DNA of 64,000 bases, from assembly GCA_021208685.1 (NCBI GenBank), contig JAJOJJ010000026.1, positions 1-64,000 on the forward strand. Direction: 5' to 3'. Source of the stretch: Saccharospirillaceae bacterium. Its GTDB lineage: Bacteria > Pseudomonadota > Gammaproteobacteria > Pseudomonadales > Oceanobacteraceae. The notes below the pieces were generated by a model. It had not been told where the DNA came from and did no database searches. It was given only the letters and a program-made list of their open reading frames with translations. Every line of letters starts with the position of its first letter. Position 1 is the first letter of the stretch. Shown here one piece after another: positions 18,177-27,461 of the stretch. Both the position numbers and the translations under genes were made by a program.

Positions 18177-19209
18177 AAAGTCTCAACAAGGTGGAGACCA
18201 TTCGGTAAACGTTCAAGCGGAAAACGTTACTGTAAATGCGGGCTTATCTATCGCTCATGTTAAAGAGCTTGCCTTGGAAGTTTTCGAAGGAAATTTCTAT
18301 AAACTTGCAGGGATTGCAAAGGAAACTGCTGACGAGAGAGCGAGAGAGATAACTGATCAATTTCTGCAAGAATTGGCTGAAAAGAATCCTGAAGGACTCA
18401 AAGCATCAGAAGATCCTGACTTTCAGCATTCTTTATTTCAGGCTCAAAAGGAGTACGCAAGGTGCGGAGATAAAGAGCTCGGTGACATTCTGGTAGATAT
18501 ATTGGTAGATAGATCAAAAGAGGAGCAAAGAAGTCTTCTACAGGTAGTGCTTAATGAATCACTAACCATCGCGCCAAAACTGAACTCAACACAGCTGGAT
18601 ATCCTAGCTTGCTGTTTCAATATTGCCTACACAAGAAGGCTCGATATCGCTAATGCTCAAATGTTCTTAGAGTATATTAATAATGCGGTACTTGTATTCG
18701 CTGATGCCATTGGTGAAAAGGATTCGAACTATCGACATTTAGAATATGTTGGATGTGTTTCAATTAGAACAGGCTCTAGAGATATTGTAAAAATCCTAAC
18801 ACAGACTTATAAAGCTATATTCTGTAAAGGGTTTGAACGCGACTCACTGGGCGAGATTGCGAAGGAATGCCCCAATATATGGAAAGTAGTAATTCCCAAC
18901 TTACACAATGTGAACCTCATTCAAGCTGGTGGTATGGATGATGAAACTATCAAGACGATGTGCAATCAGAACGCGATTTCAGAAGAAGCTTCAAACAAGC
19001 TGATTCAGCTTAATAATCAAAATATGATGAACCAACAAGAAGCAATAGATTATCTGAAATCGCAGTGCCCAAAGTTTGAGAAATTTCTGACGGATACCAA
19101 AAAAACACCCTTCAAGAGTCTAGAGCTTACAAGTGTTGGCATTGCAATCGCGCATGCTCATTCACGTAAAAAAGTAGGTTTTGATGCCGATTTGTCGATA
19201 TGGATTTAA
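18163..19209 (+). CDS. Uncharacterised protein, LPO_1073/Vpar_1526-like
   Basis: A 348-residue soluble, mostly helical protein. Residues 7-25 hold QQGGDHSVNVQAENVTV, followed by a helical region (EVFEGNFYKLAGIAKE, then DERAREIT, then KELGDILVDILVDR). From memory this resembles the protein family called LPO_1073/Vpar_1526; no function is established. The GTG start lies inside the end of the small membrane protein gene. The TAA stop lies within the first box of an attC site, as expected for an integron cassette. Composition is clearly more AT-rich than neighbouring genes. A role in defence or stress is speculative. Confidence 0.72.
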   Translation: MEINKKSQQGGDHSVNVQAENVTVNAGLSIAHVKELALEVFEGNFYKLAGIAKETADERAREITDQFLQELAEKNPEGLKASEDPDFQHSLFQAQKEYARCGDKELGDILVDILVDRSKEEQRSLLQVVLNESLTIAPKLNSTQLDILACCFNIAYTRRLDIANAQMFLEYINNAVLVFADAIGEKDSNYRHLEYVGCVSIRTGSRDIVKILTQTYKAIFCKGFERDSLGEIAKECPNIWKVVIPNLHNVNLIQAGGMDDETIKTMCNQNAISEEASNKLIQLNNQNMMNQQEAIDYLKSQCPKFEKFLTDTKKTPFKSLELTSVGIAIAHAHSRKKVGFDADLSIWI

Positions 19210-19264
19210 CAAACGCGTCAATTAGGACGCTCGCAAGCTCGCGCCTATTACGCGGGCGTTATGC
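19204..19264 (+). repeat. Integron attC recombination site
   Basis: The left box ATTTAAC (19204-19210) fits RYYYAAC and the right box GTTATGC (19258-19264) fits the VCR-like form of GTTRRRY. Between them AAC-aaa-CGCGT-caattAGG pairs imperfectly with CCTatt-ACGCG-ggc-GTT, with an extra base on one arm, and GGACGC/GCGCC form an inner stem. The opening TAACAAACGC and ending GGGCGTTAT resemble Vibrio-type attC sites. It begins inside the stop codon of the 348-residue gene. Confidence 0.75.
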
Positions 19265-19301
19265 GAGTCAGGTCTGTCGCAAAATTTAAATATGGACATG
19301 A

Positions 19302-19628
19302 ATGAAACGAAGCGATTTTGAGTATATTGCTTGGCTATATAAAATTGTGCCTTTGAAGTTTCCGAGAGAGCCGCATAGATTTCGAAAAGGAAACTGGACG
19401 AATATCGGCAAAAGGGAGTTCAGGTCATATATAGTCAGGATCTCGATCCGTGAGAAGCGCAGCTGGCCAGGACCAGTTCGTAGTCACTGGCGTAAATTGC
19501 GCTTTGAGGCAATTGAATATTTCGAGGGTAAATGGGGTGTTGTCCCTGAAGCAATGGGTCGCAGGGTCGTTCCTCCAAACTACATATTGTATAAATCTGA
19601 TGGATGGTCGCAGTGGGCTCGGAGTTAA
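19302..19628 (+). CDS. Hypothetical protein in the cassette island
   Basis: A 108-residue basic protein with many aromatic residues and no family that I recognise. It starts 38 nt after the attC site, as a cassette gene would. There is no strong ribosome binding site. It may be a genuine small cassette gene or a decayed one. Confidence 0.4.
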   Translation: MKRSDFEYIAWLYKIVPLKFPREPHRFRKGNWTNIGKREFRSYIVRISIREKRSWPGPVRSHWRKLRFEAIEYFEGKWGVVPEAMGRRVVPPNYILYKSDGWSQWARS

Positions 19629-19703
19629 TGACGATTGTTACAAAGCATGAACTAAACTATCAATTCAAAGGCGCACATAACAAGTGGGGCATGGGAAGCC
19701 AAT

Positions 19704-20132
19704 ATGAAAGAATGGCGCGATATTAAAAAAGAATTTGAGCCAAAAGGTTCGTTGAGAGATATCTATATTGAAGATATCAATGAGTCCGTTTGGAATCTTT
19801 TTTTAAGCAATCTTCCTGATTCGGGTTATGAGTTATATTTTACACATGGCCAGGAAGTTGTAGCTTTGCCGCAGTCCTTTGCTGAAATTAGGAAGCTGCA
19901 AGAAACTGAACCAACGACGCTTGGAATTGCTATCGAGGATGGTATTTGGATAAATTGCCATTTTTGCATAGAGTCAGAAATAGAGCTGGACCTATCACCG
20001 AAGGGTATCGATACCGATAGCAAATTTAAAAACCTTATAGACTTTCTTCACTGGCTGAATTTAGGTCTACGAAAACCTGTAAAGCTAACTCACGAAAATA
20101 CTCAAACAGATATTATTCTATATTTAAGCTAA
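19704..20132 (+). CDS. Hypothetical protein in the cassette island
   Basis: A 142-residue acidic, soluble protein that I do not recognise. GGGAAG precedes the ATG. A TATAACAAG string about 10 nt after the stop looks like the left half of an attC site without its right half. The composition is AT-rich like its neighbours. Confidence 0.55.
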   Translation: MKEWRDIKKEFEPKGSLRDIYIEDINESVWNLFLSNLPDSGYELYFTHGQEVVALPQSFAEIRKLQETEPTTLGIAIEDGIWINCHFCIESEIELDLSPKGIDTDSKFKNLIDFLHWLNLGLRKPVKLTHENTQTDIILYLS

Positions 20133-20136
20133 AATC

Positions 20137-20255
20137 GTATAACAAGTTGCAGCGCTCGGCCTGTGATCTTCCCCCGCTTTAACGGACACCAAAGTCAAAC
20201 TGACCAGGTGTCCGATAGCAATTTTCTCTCCTCCTTCTCCGTCCCCACCCTGCAC
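20137..20255. other. Right edge of the island with a truncated attC-like half and a hairpin
   Basis: ATAACAAGTTGCAGCGCTCGG after the 142-residue gene resembles an attC left half; no GTTRRRY partner follows. CGGACACC (20183-20190) and GGTGTCCG (20207-20214) form a perfect 8-bp inverted repeat at the return to GC-rich DNA. Nothing else is seen. Confidence 0.4.
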
Positions 20256-21686
20256 TCACCCGGTTTTTCCTACCCCTGCCCCAGAACTGCGGATCACAAA
20301 CACAGCGAGCACCAGCGCCCACAACAACAGGCCGCAGGTGAGCAGTAATCCGGCACCAAAGGCGGCGGCCAGCCCGAATTGAATGGCGTAGCCTGCCAAC
20401 AGCACGAATACGGTCAGTATTCCGGCCAGCTGCATCTGGCGCCGGAACCGGGCGGCTGGCTGGGCAATTATCGCAAGCACCAGCGCTGCCAGCAGCACGC
20501 TCCAGAACAGTGTTACCGATGGCCAGCGCGCTAACACGCCGCTGATGGCGGATACGGTAATCGCCAGCGGTGCTCCCCACACCACCGCCACCCATAAGCG
20601 GTTGAGCAGGTCTTCGTGTTTGCGCCGGTTCAGCCAGATATTAATGCCGCTGACGCAGACAACGGTGAGGGCCAGCCCCATTAAAAAATACACAATCTTG
20701 CTGCCCATCCCGGCAAAATTGCCGAAATGCAGGCGATAAATGGAGTACACAATCTGTTTGGCCAGATCACCGTCGGAATAGCCGGCATGGTTGAGGAAAT
20801 TGCCCTGCATATCGAAGCGGTAATTTTCGGAATAAATCAGCCGCCCCGGCTGCTGCACATAATATTCCTGAAAGCGTTGTTCGCTGTCGGCTTCGTGGAT
20901 GGTCATAAACAATAACTGACCATCGGGCACGTTGGCATTCAGATACTGCAGCGGTTGCTGAATATTCACCTGCAATGGCTGTGCTTCGACCACCGGGTCG
21001 CCACTGAAAAACTGCCGCGTTACCGCTTCCCGGTCGCCATCATGAAAGGCTTCAGCAGCGATCAGAATAATCAGCCCGGCCAGGCCAAAATACGCACCGG
21101 TAAAGGCCATCATCAGATGAAAGGGCAAACCCCAGACGCTCAGACGGTTATGCAGATCAGTAAAATAAATGCGCTCAGAACCGGAGCGCCAGGCAAAGGC
21201 ATCTTTAATGATGGAAGGATGCGCCAGCAAGCCGCTGATGATCAGCGCCAGCAGAATAACCCCCATCGCACTCACCAGAATCATGCCGATGTTTTTCGGC
21301 AGGTGCAGGTAATAATGCAGGTCACTGAGCTGGTGCGCCCAGTCGTCATAGGCGGGCACTCCGGCACTTCCATCGGCATTGCGGTATTCACCCTGCTGCT
21401 CGTTGGCGAATTTAATCCGTGGCATCGCGTCTGACGGAAACACCAGATACATGTGCGGCGTCAGGTTATCGGGCGTGGTCAGATAGTCATTGAAAGCGCT
21501 TTCAACGGCGGCGGCATCAAACTCATGGAATTCCGCGGCCAGCGGTTGCTCCCAGCGTTCGATGTGCGTATGAAATACCACCAGCGTGCCGCTCAGAATA
21601 ATAAGATACAGCACCGCTGCCATGCCAATGCCCAGCCAGCTGTGCGCGCTGAGGCTGGATTTCACTAATTGTCTGGAATATTTCAT
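20256..21686 (-). CDS. PepSY-associated TM helix protein (iron-uptake reductase type)
   Basis: A 476-residue inner-membrane protein. The N terminus (SSLSAHSWLGIGMAAVLYLI) is the first PepSY-TM helix; a periplasmic PepSY-type loop follows (about residues 35-130), then helices near 135-155, 190-215 and 330-355, and a C-terminal bundle of hydrophobic helices. Such proteins accompany TonB siderophore receptors and are thought to reduce or release iron from siderophores at the inner membrane. It is the third gene of the minus-strand operon after the receptor and a 180-residue membrane protein, and so is probably Fur-controlled. Confidence 0.82.
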   Translation of the reverse strand: MKYSRQLVKSSLSAHSWLGIGMAAVLYLIILSGTLVVFHTHIERWEQPLAAEFHEFDAAAVESAFNDYLTTPDNLTPHMYLVFPSDAMPRIKFANEQQGEYRNADGSAGVPAYDDWAHQLSDLHYYLHLPKNIGMILVSAMGVILLALIISGLLAHPSIIKDAFAWRSGSERIYFTDLHNRLSVWGLPFHLMMAFTGAYFGLAGLIILIAAEAFHDGDREAVTRQFFSGDPVVEAQPLQVNIQQPLQYLNANVPDGQLLFMTIHEADSEQRFQEYYVQQPGRLIYSENYRFDMQGNFLNHAGYSDGDLAKQIVYSIYRLHFGNFAGMGSKIVYFLMGLALTVVCVSGINIWLNRRKHEDLLNRLWVAVVWGAPLAITVSAISGVLARWPSVTLFWSVLLAALVLAIIAQPAARFRRQMQLAGILTVFVLLAGYAIQFGLAAAFGAGLLLTCGLLLWALVLAVFVIRSSGAGVGKTG

Positions 21687-21693
21687 AACACCA

Positions 21694-22236
21694 TCAAACC
21701 AATAACCATAAGGATGACACGAGTGCCGCTACGGTGCTCAGCAACAAGACTTTCCACGGCTTACGACTGCTCAGAAACCAGCACACCGAGGCGGCCCAGA
21801 GCAAAGGAAATAACAACAATGCGGACGCCAGATTCAGATTGGCGGCAAAGGGGAATTGCATGACCAGCGCCACACTCACCAGCAGCATGGCCACCCCCAG
21901 ACCGACAAATAACCCGATAAAACGCGCAATATTCCGCCCGATTCCCCGCCAGGATGGTGCGCGCATCGGTTGAACAGTCTGCGGCGCTGACGTTTTACGG
22001 CGGCCTTTACGGCGCTGAACAACAATCATCAGCCAGGCAACAAAAGCGGGAAATACCAGCGCAAACACAACGCCGTATTCGGCCCCGGCCAGCTGTATCC
22101 AGCTGAGCAGCGACAAAGCCAGCAACAGCCAGCCATAAAGAACCAGAGCACGGCCTTTAGCCGCCGTTTTCCACGAATGATAAAGACAACCAACCCCGCA
22201 CAAGGCGGGGGCAGTGGCCATCACAAATAACATCAT
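21694..22236 (-). CDS. Small inner-membrane protein of the siderophore operon
   Basis: A 180-residue protein with about five membrane helices (two N-terminal, then about 50-75, 110-135 and 150-178) separated by a basic loop (RRKGRRK). The family is not recognised. It lies between a TonB-dependent siderophore receptor and a PepSY-TM protein, 7 nt before the latter, so a role in siderophore-iron handling is likely from context alone. Confidence 0.65.
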   Translation of the reverse strand: MMLFVMATAPALCGVGCLYHSWKTAAKGRALVLYGWLLLALSLLSWIQLAGAEYGVVFALVFPAFVAWLMIVVQRRKGRRKTSAPQTVQPMRAPSWRGIGRNIARFIGLFVGLGVAMLLVSVALVMQFPFAANLNLASALLLFPLLWAASVCWFLSSRKPWKVLLLSTVAALVSSLWLLV

Positions 22237-22275
22237 GATGAATTTCCGTTAAGGTCTGACACTGACAACCAATAA

Positions 22276-24402
22276 TCAGAAGTTGTAGCTGACGCGGGCA
22301 TTAACGGTACGGCGCACACCGGGGAAACAGTCGCCACGCGCCAGACAGGATGTGAGGTATTCCTCATCGCCCAGATTGCGCACATTCAGCGCCAGATCCA
22401 GCTGCTCGGTTGCTTCATAGCCCAGCATCATGTCGACCAGGGTGTAATCCGGCGTAACGTATTTAACCGCTGCGGTTTCCGATACGCTTTCACCGACATA
22501 GCGCACGCCGCCACCCATGCGGAATTTACCCGCAGGTTTCCACGTTACCCACAGTGACGCATTGCGATCCGGCTCAGCCGCATATTGGTAACCGTTCTGA
22601 TCTTCCGTATTCAGCGTACTCAGCGCACCCTGAATATAAAAATCACCAACATTGGTTTTACCTTCCAGTTCAACACCATCGATTTTCGCTACGCCCTGCT
22701 GCTGTGAATTGGTGCCCGGCACGCCATTCGGATTCGGCAGATTGGTGATTTCGATATCGAAATACGACAGCGTGAATAATCCCGGAAACCCGTTCGGTTC
22801 AAATTTCAGACCGGCTTCATACTGGGTGGCTTCACGCGGCTCCAGTTGCTTGCCGTTCGTATCAAGACCCACCACGGTTTCAAAGGATTCGGAATAACTG
22901 ATGTACGGTGCCAGGCCATTATCAAAGGCATACAGCACACCGGCACTGGCGGATACGGCATCGTCTGATTGCTTGCGGCTGCCGCTGTCATTATCGACTT
23001 CGTCATAGCGCAGGCCAGCGGTAAAACGCCAGTTTTCATAACTGATCTGATCCGACACATATAAACCGATACTGTCGATTTTCTGTTCCGGATTATCCGT
23101 GTAGGTAAACATGGAATCGTCCGGCGCACCCGTGTATTGCGGATTTTTGAGATCCAGAACGTAATCAAAATTCCCCGCTGAAACACCGCCATCGGCAGAA
23201 CGGGCGGTGTCATTATCCGTGGTCACACTCTGCTTTTGTGCACCGACCAGAATCTGGTGACGCAACGCCCCGGTATCAACATCCGCTAACAGACGCACAT
23301 CCAGCGCGTACAGCTGAAATTCGTTATCGGCTTTATAAAAAGTCCGCGCCACGGTGGTATCGGTAAAGGCATTGGTTCCCAGAATATCGTTCAGATACCG
23401 GCTGTTACCGGCACCGGTAAACACTGGCCAGGCCTGATTATAATCGGCGCTGCCTTCGCGCCATAACGCGGTGGCTTCCAGCGCCAGATGGGTTGTCAGC
23501 TGATGTTCAACCAAGGCGGTTAACTGATTGGAACGGGTATCGTATTTATTCCAGCCCGGTTCCCCGGCGTATACGTCCTGATCGAGATAGGTACCGTCTT
23601 TTAACGGATTTAACGTTCCTTCCACCGGCACGAACTGCGCACCGGTATCACTGTCGCTGTCCTGATGCAGGGCAATTAAGGTGTAGCGGCTGGTTGCAGA
23701 TGGCACATAACTGACCGACGGCATCAGCACCAGGGCGTTGTCTTCAACGTAATCCATCTGCGTATCACTGTTGCGCTTTAACGCCACCATACGATACAGC
23801 CATTGCTCATTGCCGAGCTGACCCGTCGAATCCACAGCCAGCTGCTTGCGGTTATAGCTGCCCATTTCAGCCACGATTTCGGTGGCCGCTTCTGCCTTCG
23901 GGGTTTTCGATACGTAGTTGACAATACCGCCCGGAGTGCCCTGCCCATACAGCACAGAAACAGGGCCCTTCAGCACTTCGACCTGCTCCAGCGTATACAC
24001 TTCGGCACGGGTGGTGTTGTAGCTGCCGAATAATTCCTGAATGGAATCGCGGTAACGCGGCAGGCTCAGACCACGGGCATGAATAGCATCGCCACGGGTG
24101 GCAAAACCATAGGTTTCAGCCGTCACACCTGCCATGTAAGTGGTTGTCTGGGAAAGATTCAGTGCGCCTTTCTCTTCAAACCGCTCACTGGTCTCTACCG
24201 AGACAGAACGCGCCGTTTCGACAACAGGCACACTGGACTTGGTGGCACCGAAGGATGTGAGTTCAGCGCGAACAATATGGCTGTCGAGCTGCACAGCATC
24301 TTCTGCTTCGTTTGAGTCCGTAGCGGCATCAGCAGCAATAACCGCTGAGTTTACGGACATCACAGCAACAGCCAGAAGCCATGGTTTGAGTGTTGTTATC
24401 AT
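22276..24402 (-). CDS. TonB-dependent siderophore receptor
   Basis: A 708-residue outer-membrane receptor with a signal peptide (cleavage near residue 24), a plug domain (about 55-160, with EQVEVLKGPVSVLYGQGTPG) and a 22-strand barrel ending in the usual aromatic residue (VSYNF). The siderophore subtype of TonB receptors (FhuA/FoxA/FpvA group) fits the plug sequence; the ligand cannot be told from the sequence. AGGGGG precedes the start. The AATAACAATTCTTATT palindrome upstream matches Fur boxes, so iron starvation should induce it with the two following genes. Confidence 0.93.
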   Translation of the reverse strand: MITTLKPWLLAVAVMSVNSAVIAADAATDSNEAEDAVQLDSHIVRAELTSFGATKSSVPVVETARSVSVETSERFEEKGALNLSQTTTYMAGVTAETYGFATRGDAIHARGLSLPRYRDSIQELFGSYNTTRAEVYTLEQVEVLKGPVSVLYGQGTPGGIVNYVSKTPKAEAATEIVAEMGSYNRKQLAVDSTGQLGNEQWLYRMVALKRNSDTQMDYVEDNALVLMPSVSYVPSATSRYTLIALHQDSDSDTGAQFVPVEGTLNPLKDGTYLDQDVYAGEPGWNKYDTRSNQLTALVEHQLTTHLALEATALWREGSADYNQAWPVFTGAGNSRYLNDILGTNAFTDTTVARTFYKADNEFQLYALDVRLLADVDTGALRHQILVGAQKQSVTTDNDTARSADGGVSAGNFDYVLDLKNPQYTGAPDDSMFTYTDNPEQKIDSIGLYVSDQISYENWRFTAGLRYDEVDNDSGSRKQSDDAVSASAGVLYAFDNGLAPYISYSESFETVVGLDTNGKQLEPREATQYEAGLKFEPNGFPGLFTLSYFDIEITNLPNPNGVPGTNSQQQGVAKIDGVELEGKTNVGDFYIQGALSTLNTEDQNGYQYAAEPDRNASLWVTWKPAGKFRMGGGVRYVGESVSETAAVKYVTPDYTLVDMMLGYEATEQLDLALNVRNLGDEEYLTSCLARGDCFPGVRRTVNARVSYNF

Positions 24403-24426
24403 ACTGCCCCCTTGTTTAAATGCGAT

Positions 24427-24471
24427 GCATTATCATTACGGGGAACTTTTCAGTCAATAACAATTCTTATT
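24427..24471 (-). promoter_or_regulatory. Candidate Fur-box region
   Basis: 24456-24471 (AATAACAATTCTTATT) is palindromic at 14 of 16 positions and matches the AT-rich Fur pattern. A second partial match (CATTATCATTA) is at 24428-24438. Both lie 25-70 nt upstream of the siderophore receptor start. Confidence 0.65.
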
Positions 24472-25027
24472 TATATTTGCATCTTAATCTTATTTTCTCT
24501 ACCCCTTGCGGCAATACCGCTCATGCAGCCAACCCGTCATCGCCGCCATGACGAAGAGGTACGACGAAGCAATCTCCTGCGCAGACAAGCCGTCATGTCA
24601 ATCAGATGGCCGCGTCGCCTGAGCTTCGCACAACGACGGTACTCATCAAAAAGCCCCAGGGCCTGTTATCACGAATTAAACAGGCCCTGATCCGTTCGCC
24701 TTCAGGCAAACACTGGGCAGCATCCGATACCGTGCAAGAAACCGCTTAAGGAGGAGCGTTGGAAGCAAGCCTGAAGGCCATGGCCATGCGCGAGCAGGAT
24801 GAAGCAAGCCAGCGGAGGGAACATTGCTGCGTGCAGACGGAACGTGACAGAGGATTAGCAGACTAAGCGGGTTCTGATATCGGCCATGGCAATGCGCTGA
24901 CGGTTCAGCCATGACGAACGATGCATGATCGGCCTGCTGCCCCACTCTCCGGCATCGGAACCGGCACGAACACCCGCACCAGCGAAGAGGATTAGTGGTC
25001 TGAAAGCCACCAATCCCCATCAGATCA
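24472..25027. other. Intergenic region with dispersed repeats
   Basis: No gene is supported. 24537-24590 holds a degenerate copy of the palindromic GACGAAGCAATCTCC-type repeat also found at 16130-16172 and 16378-16418. 24657-24689 holds a strong hairpin. 24700-25020 shows no recognisable structure. Confidence 0.55.
24657..24689. repeat. Hairpin with 11-bp arms, related to the element at 400-558
   Basis: CAGGGCCTGTT (24657-24667) and AACAGGCCCTG (24679-24689) are perfectly complementary. ATTAAACAGGCC is shared with the element at 400-558. No T-run on either side. Confidence 0.6.
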
Positions 25028-27196
25028 TCAGCGCTTAGGGCCTTTGGCGTTTTGTGGTTTGCGTGCCGGTGCGGATTTACTGCCCGGTTTGCCACCCGGA
25101 TTAAACCCGGGGCGACGGGCACTTTTCAGCATGGCGTCTTCTTCCGCAGGCACCAGCGCTTTCGGGCCGTTGCCGATCAGATCACTGCGCCCCATGGCTT
25201 TCAGTTCTTCGCGCAGCAACGGCCAGTTTTTCGGATCGTGATAGCGCAGAAAGGCTTTCTGTACCCGACGCTGGTTCATATCGCGCGGAATATAAATCTT
25301 GTCGGATTTATAGCTCATGCGGTGCAGCGGATCGCGTTCGGAATGGTACATGGCGGTCGCCAGCGACATCGGCGACGGATAGAACGTCTGCACCTGATCC
25401 ACCTTCATTTTCTGGCGTTTTAACCACAATGCCAGATTCATCATGTCTTTATTTTCTGATCCCGGATGCGCGGCAATAAAATACGGCACCAGATACTGTT
25501 CTTTGCCCGCTTCTTTCGAAAATTTATCGAACATTTTCTTAAAGGCGTCGTAGGTCCCCATGCCGGGCTTCATCATTTTATTGAGCACATTTTCTTCGGT
25601 GTGCTCCGGGGCAATTTTCAGCAGGCCGCCCACATGGTGAGTAACCAGTTCGCGCACATATTCCGGATCACGCACAGCAAGGTCGTAACGCAGACCGGAG
25701 GCAATGGCGATGCGTTTAATGCCGGGAATTTTACGCGCCGCGCGATACAGTGCGGTGGTGTGTTCGTGGCTGGTTTCCAGATTCTTACAGATGGTCGGGA
25801 ACACGCAGGATAAACGCCGGCAGCTTTTCAGAATGGTTTCACTCTTACAGTGCAGGCGATACATATTGGCGGTCGGGCCACCCAGATCGGAAATGGTGCC
25901 GGTAAAGCCCGGCACTTTGTCGCGGATTTCTTCCAGTTCATGCAGGATGGATTCCTGCGAGCGGTTCTGAATAATGCGCCCTTCATGTTCAGTGATCGAA
26001 CAGAAGGTACAGCCACCGAAACAGCCGCGCATAATATTCACCGAAAAACGGATCATCTCATACGCCGGAATTTTAGCATCGCCGTAACTCGGGTGCGGCA
26101 CCCGCTGATAGGCAAAGCCAAACACGGAATCCATTTCATCGGTCTCCAGCGGAATCGGTGGCGGGTTAACCCACACTTCCTGATTGCCGTGCTTCTGAAT
26201 TAACGGACGCGCGTTGTAAGGGTTGGCTTCCTGATGCAGCACGCGTGAGGCATGGGCGTATAAAGCACTGTCATTGCGTACTTTTTCAAACGACGGCAGG
26301 CGGATGCAGGTTTTATCCGGATCAAGATCGGCTTTACGCTGTAATGGCATCGGCACAATTTTGACCGGCATGATGTCGTCGGCCTCAGGGTTATCGCCGG
26401 CGTCATTATTGGTGCTGCAGCTCATGCTGCTGGTGTCTTTCATGTCGTAGGGATTGGGGATCTGGTCAATATGACCAGGCCAGTCAATACGGGTCGAATC
26501 CACTTCAGTCCAGCCTGCCGGGGTGGCATCACGCACAATGGCGGTGCCACGCAGGTCGTGTAAATCGTCGAGGGTTTTGCCTGCGGCAAGGGCGTGGGTC
26601 AAGTCAACCAGAGCACGTTCCGCATTACCGTAGAGCAGGATATCGGCACCGGAATCAATCAATACCGAACGGCGTACCTGATTACTCCAGTAATCGTACT
26701 GGGCAATACGGCGCAGACTGGCCTCAATACCACCGATCACAATGGGAACGTCTTTGTACACCTGACGGCATTTTTGCGAGTACACAATCACTGCCCGGTC
26801 GGGGCGCTTACCCGGTTCACCATGAGGGGTGTAAGCGTCATCGCTGCGGATTTTAAGATCGGCGGTGTATTTATTGATTAATGAGTCCATATTGCCGGCC
26901 GTTACGCCGAAATACAGATTGGGTTTACCCAGCTTTTTAAAATCGTCCGGATTATTCCAGTCCGGCTGAGCAATAATCCCCACCCGGAATCCCTGAGCCT
27001 CCAACAAGCGGCCCAGCACCGCCATGCCAAAACTCGGATGATCGACGTAGGCATCCCCGGTGACCAGAATCACATCACAGCTGTCCCATCCCAGAACGTC
27101 CATCTCTTCGCGGGACATCGGCAGAAAAGGAGCAGTGCCGAAACACTCGGCCCAATAGGGGTAGTAAGAAAACAGATGTTGCGCTGGCTGAGTCAT
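25028..27196 (-). CDS. ygiQ: YgiQ family radical SAM protein
   Basis: A 722-residue radical SAM enzyme of the YgiQ/UPF0313 family, strongly like E. coli YgiQ ([37 protein letters not shown]). The [4Fe-4S]/SAM cysteines are C392, C396 and C399 (GCFGGCTFC). The reaction is not known. Two starts are possible: 27226 and 27196; I prefer 27196 because it gives the spacing to LFSYYPYW seen in E. coli. The C-terminal tail is basic and Pro/Lys-rich. Confidence 0.93.
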   Translation of the reverse strand: MTQPAQHLFSYYPYWAECFGTAPFLPMSREEMDVLGWDSCDVILVTGDAYVDHPSFGMAVLGRLLEAQGFRVGIIAQPDWNNPDDFKKLGKPNLYFGVTAGNMDSLINKYTADLKIRSDDAYTPHGEPGKRPDRAVIVYSQKCRQVYKDVPIVIGGIEASLRRIAQYDYWSNQVRRSVLIDSGADILLYGNAERALVDLTHALAAGKTLDDLHDLRGTAIVRDATPAGWTEVDSTRIDWPGHIDQIPNPYDMKDTSSMSCSTNNDAGDNPEADDIMPVKIVPMPLQRKADLDPDKTCIRLPSFEKVRNDSALYAHASRVLHQEANPYNARPLIQKHGNQEVWVNPPPIPLETDEMDSVFGFAYQRVPHPSYGDAKIPAYEMIRFSVNIMRGCFGGCTFCSITEHEGRIIQNRSQESILHELEEIRDKVPGFTGTISDLGGPTANMYRLHCKSETILKSCRRLSCVFPTICKNLETSHEHTTALYRAARKIPGIKRIAIASGLRYDLAVRDPEYVRELVTHHVGGLLKIAPEHTEENVLNKMMKPGMGTYDAFKKMFDKFSKEAGKEQYLVPYFIAAHPGSENKDMMNLALWLKRQKMKVDQVQTFYPSPMSLATAMYHSERDPLHRMSYKSDKIYIPRDMNQRRVQKAFLRYHDPKNWPLLREELKAMGRSDLIGNGPKALVPAEEDAMLKSARRPGFNPGGKPGSKSAPARKPQNAKGPKR

Positions 27197-27461
27197 AGGT
27201 CCGGACCGGGAAAAAACGGTCGCCATTGTCCCAAATTAAGACGCCTGACAAAAGCTGAAAGTCAAAATATTCCCTGTCTTTCAGCGCCGGTTAATGGGCG
27301 CATTTCCTTCCGGAATGTGAGGTTTTAGCACGGATTAAATCCGTCAATATCCCGGACGCATCCATTTTATCTGCACGATCGTCTTGTCTTTTTTTGCGCA
27401 CTCGCCGACTATCCACCTGAATACACAGCGCACAAAATAAGAAGAATGTACGAGCCAAACA
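27197..27461. other. Divergent intergenic region between ygiQ and the AraC gene
   Basis: About 265 bp with no gene. It should carry the promoters of both divergent genes. No clear operator was found. Confidence 0.4.

Noticed and set aside
24676-25122. 148-codon minus-strand frame overlapping the end of ygiQ
   Set aside because: Its composition is rich in Arg, Pro and Cys as in a shadow frame, it overlaps the conserved C terminus of YgiQ in another frame, and no family resemblance was seen.
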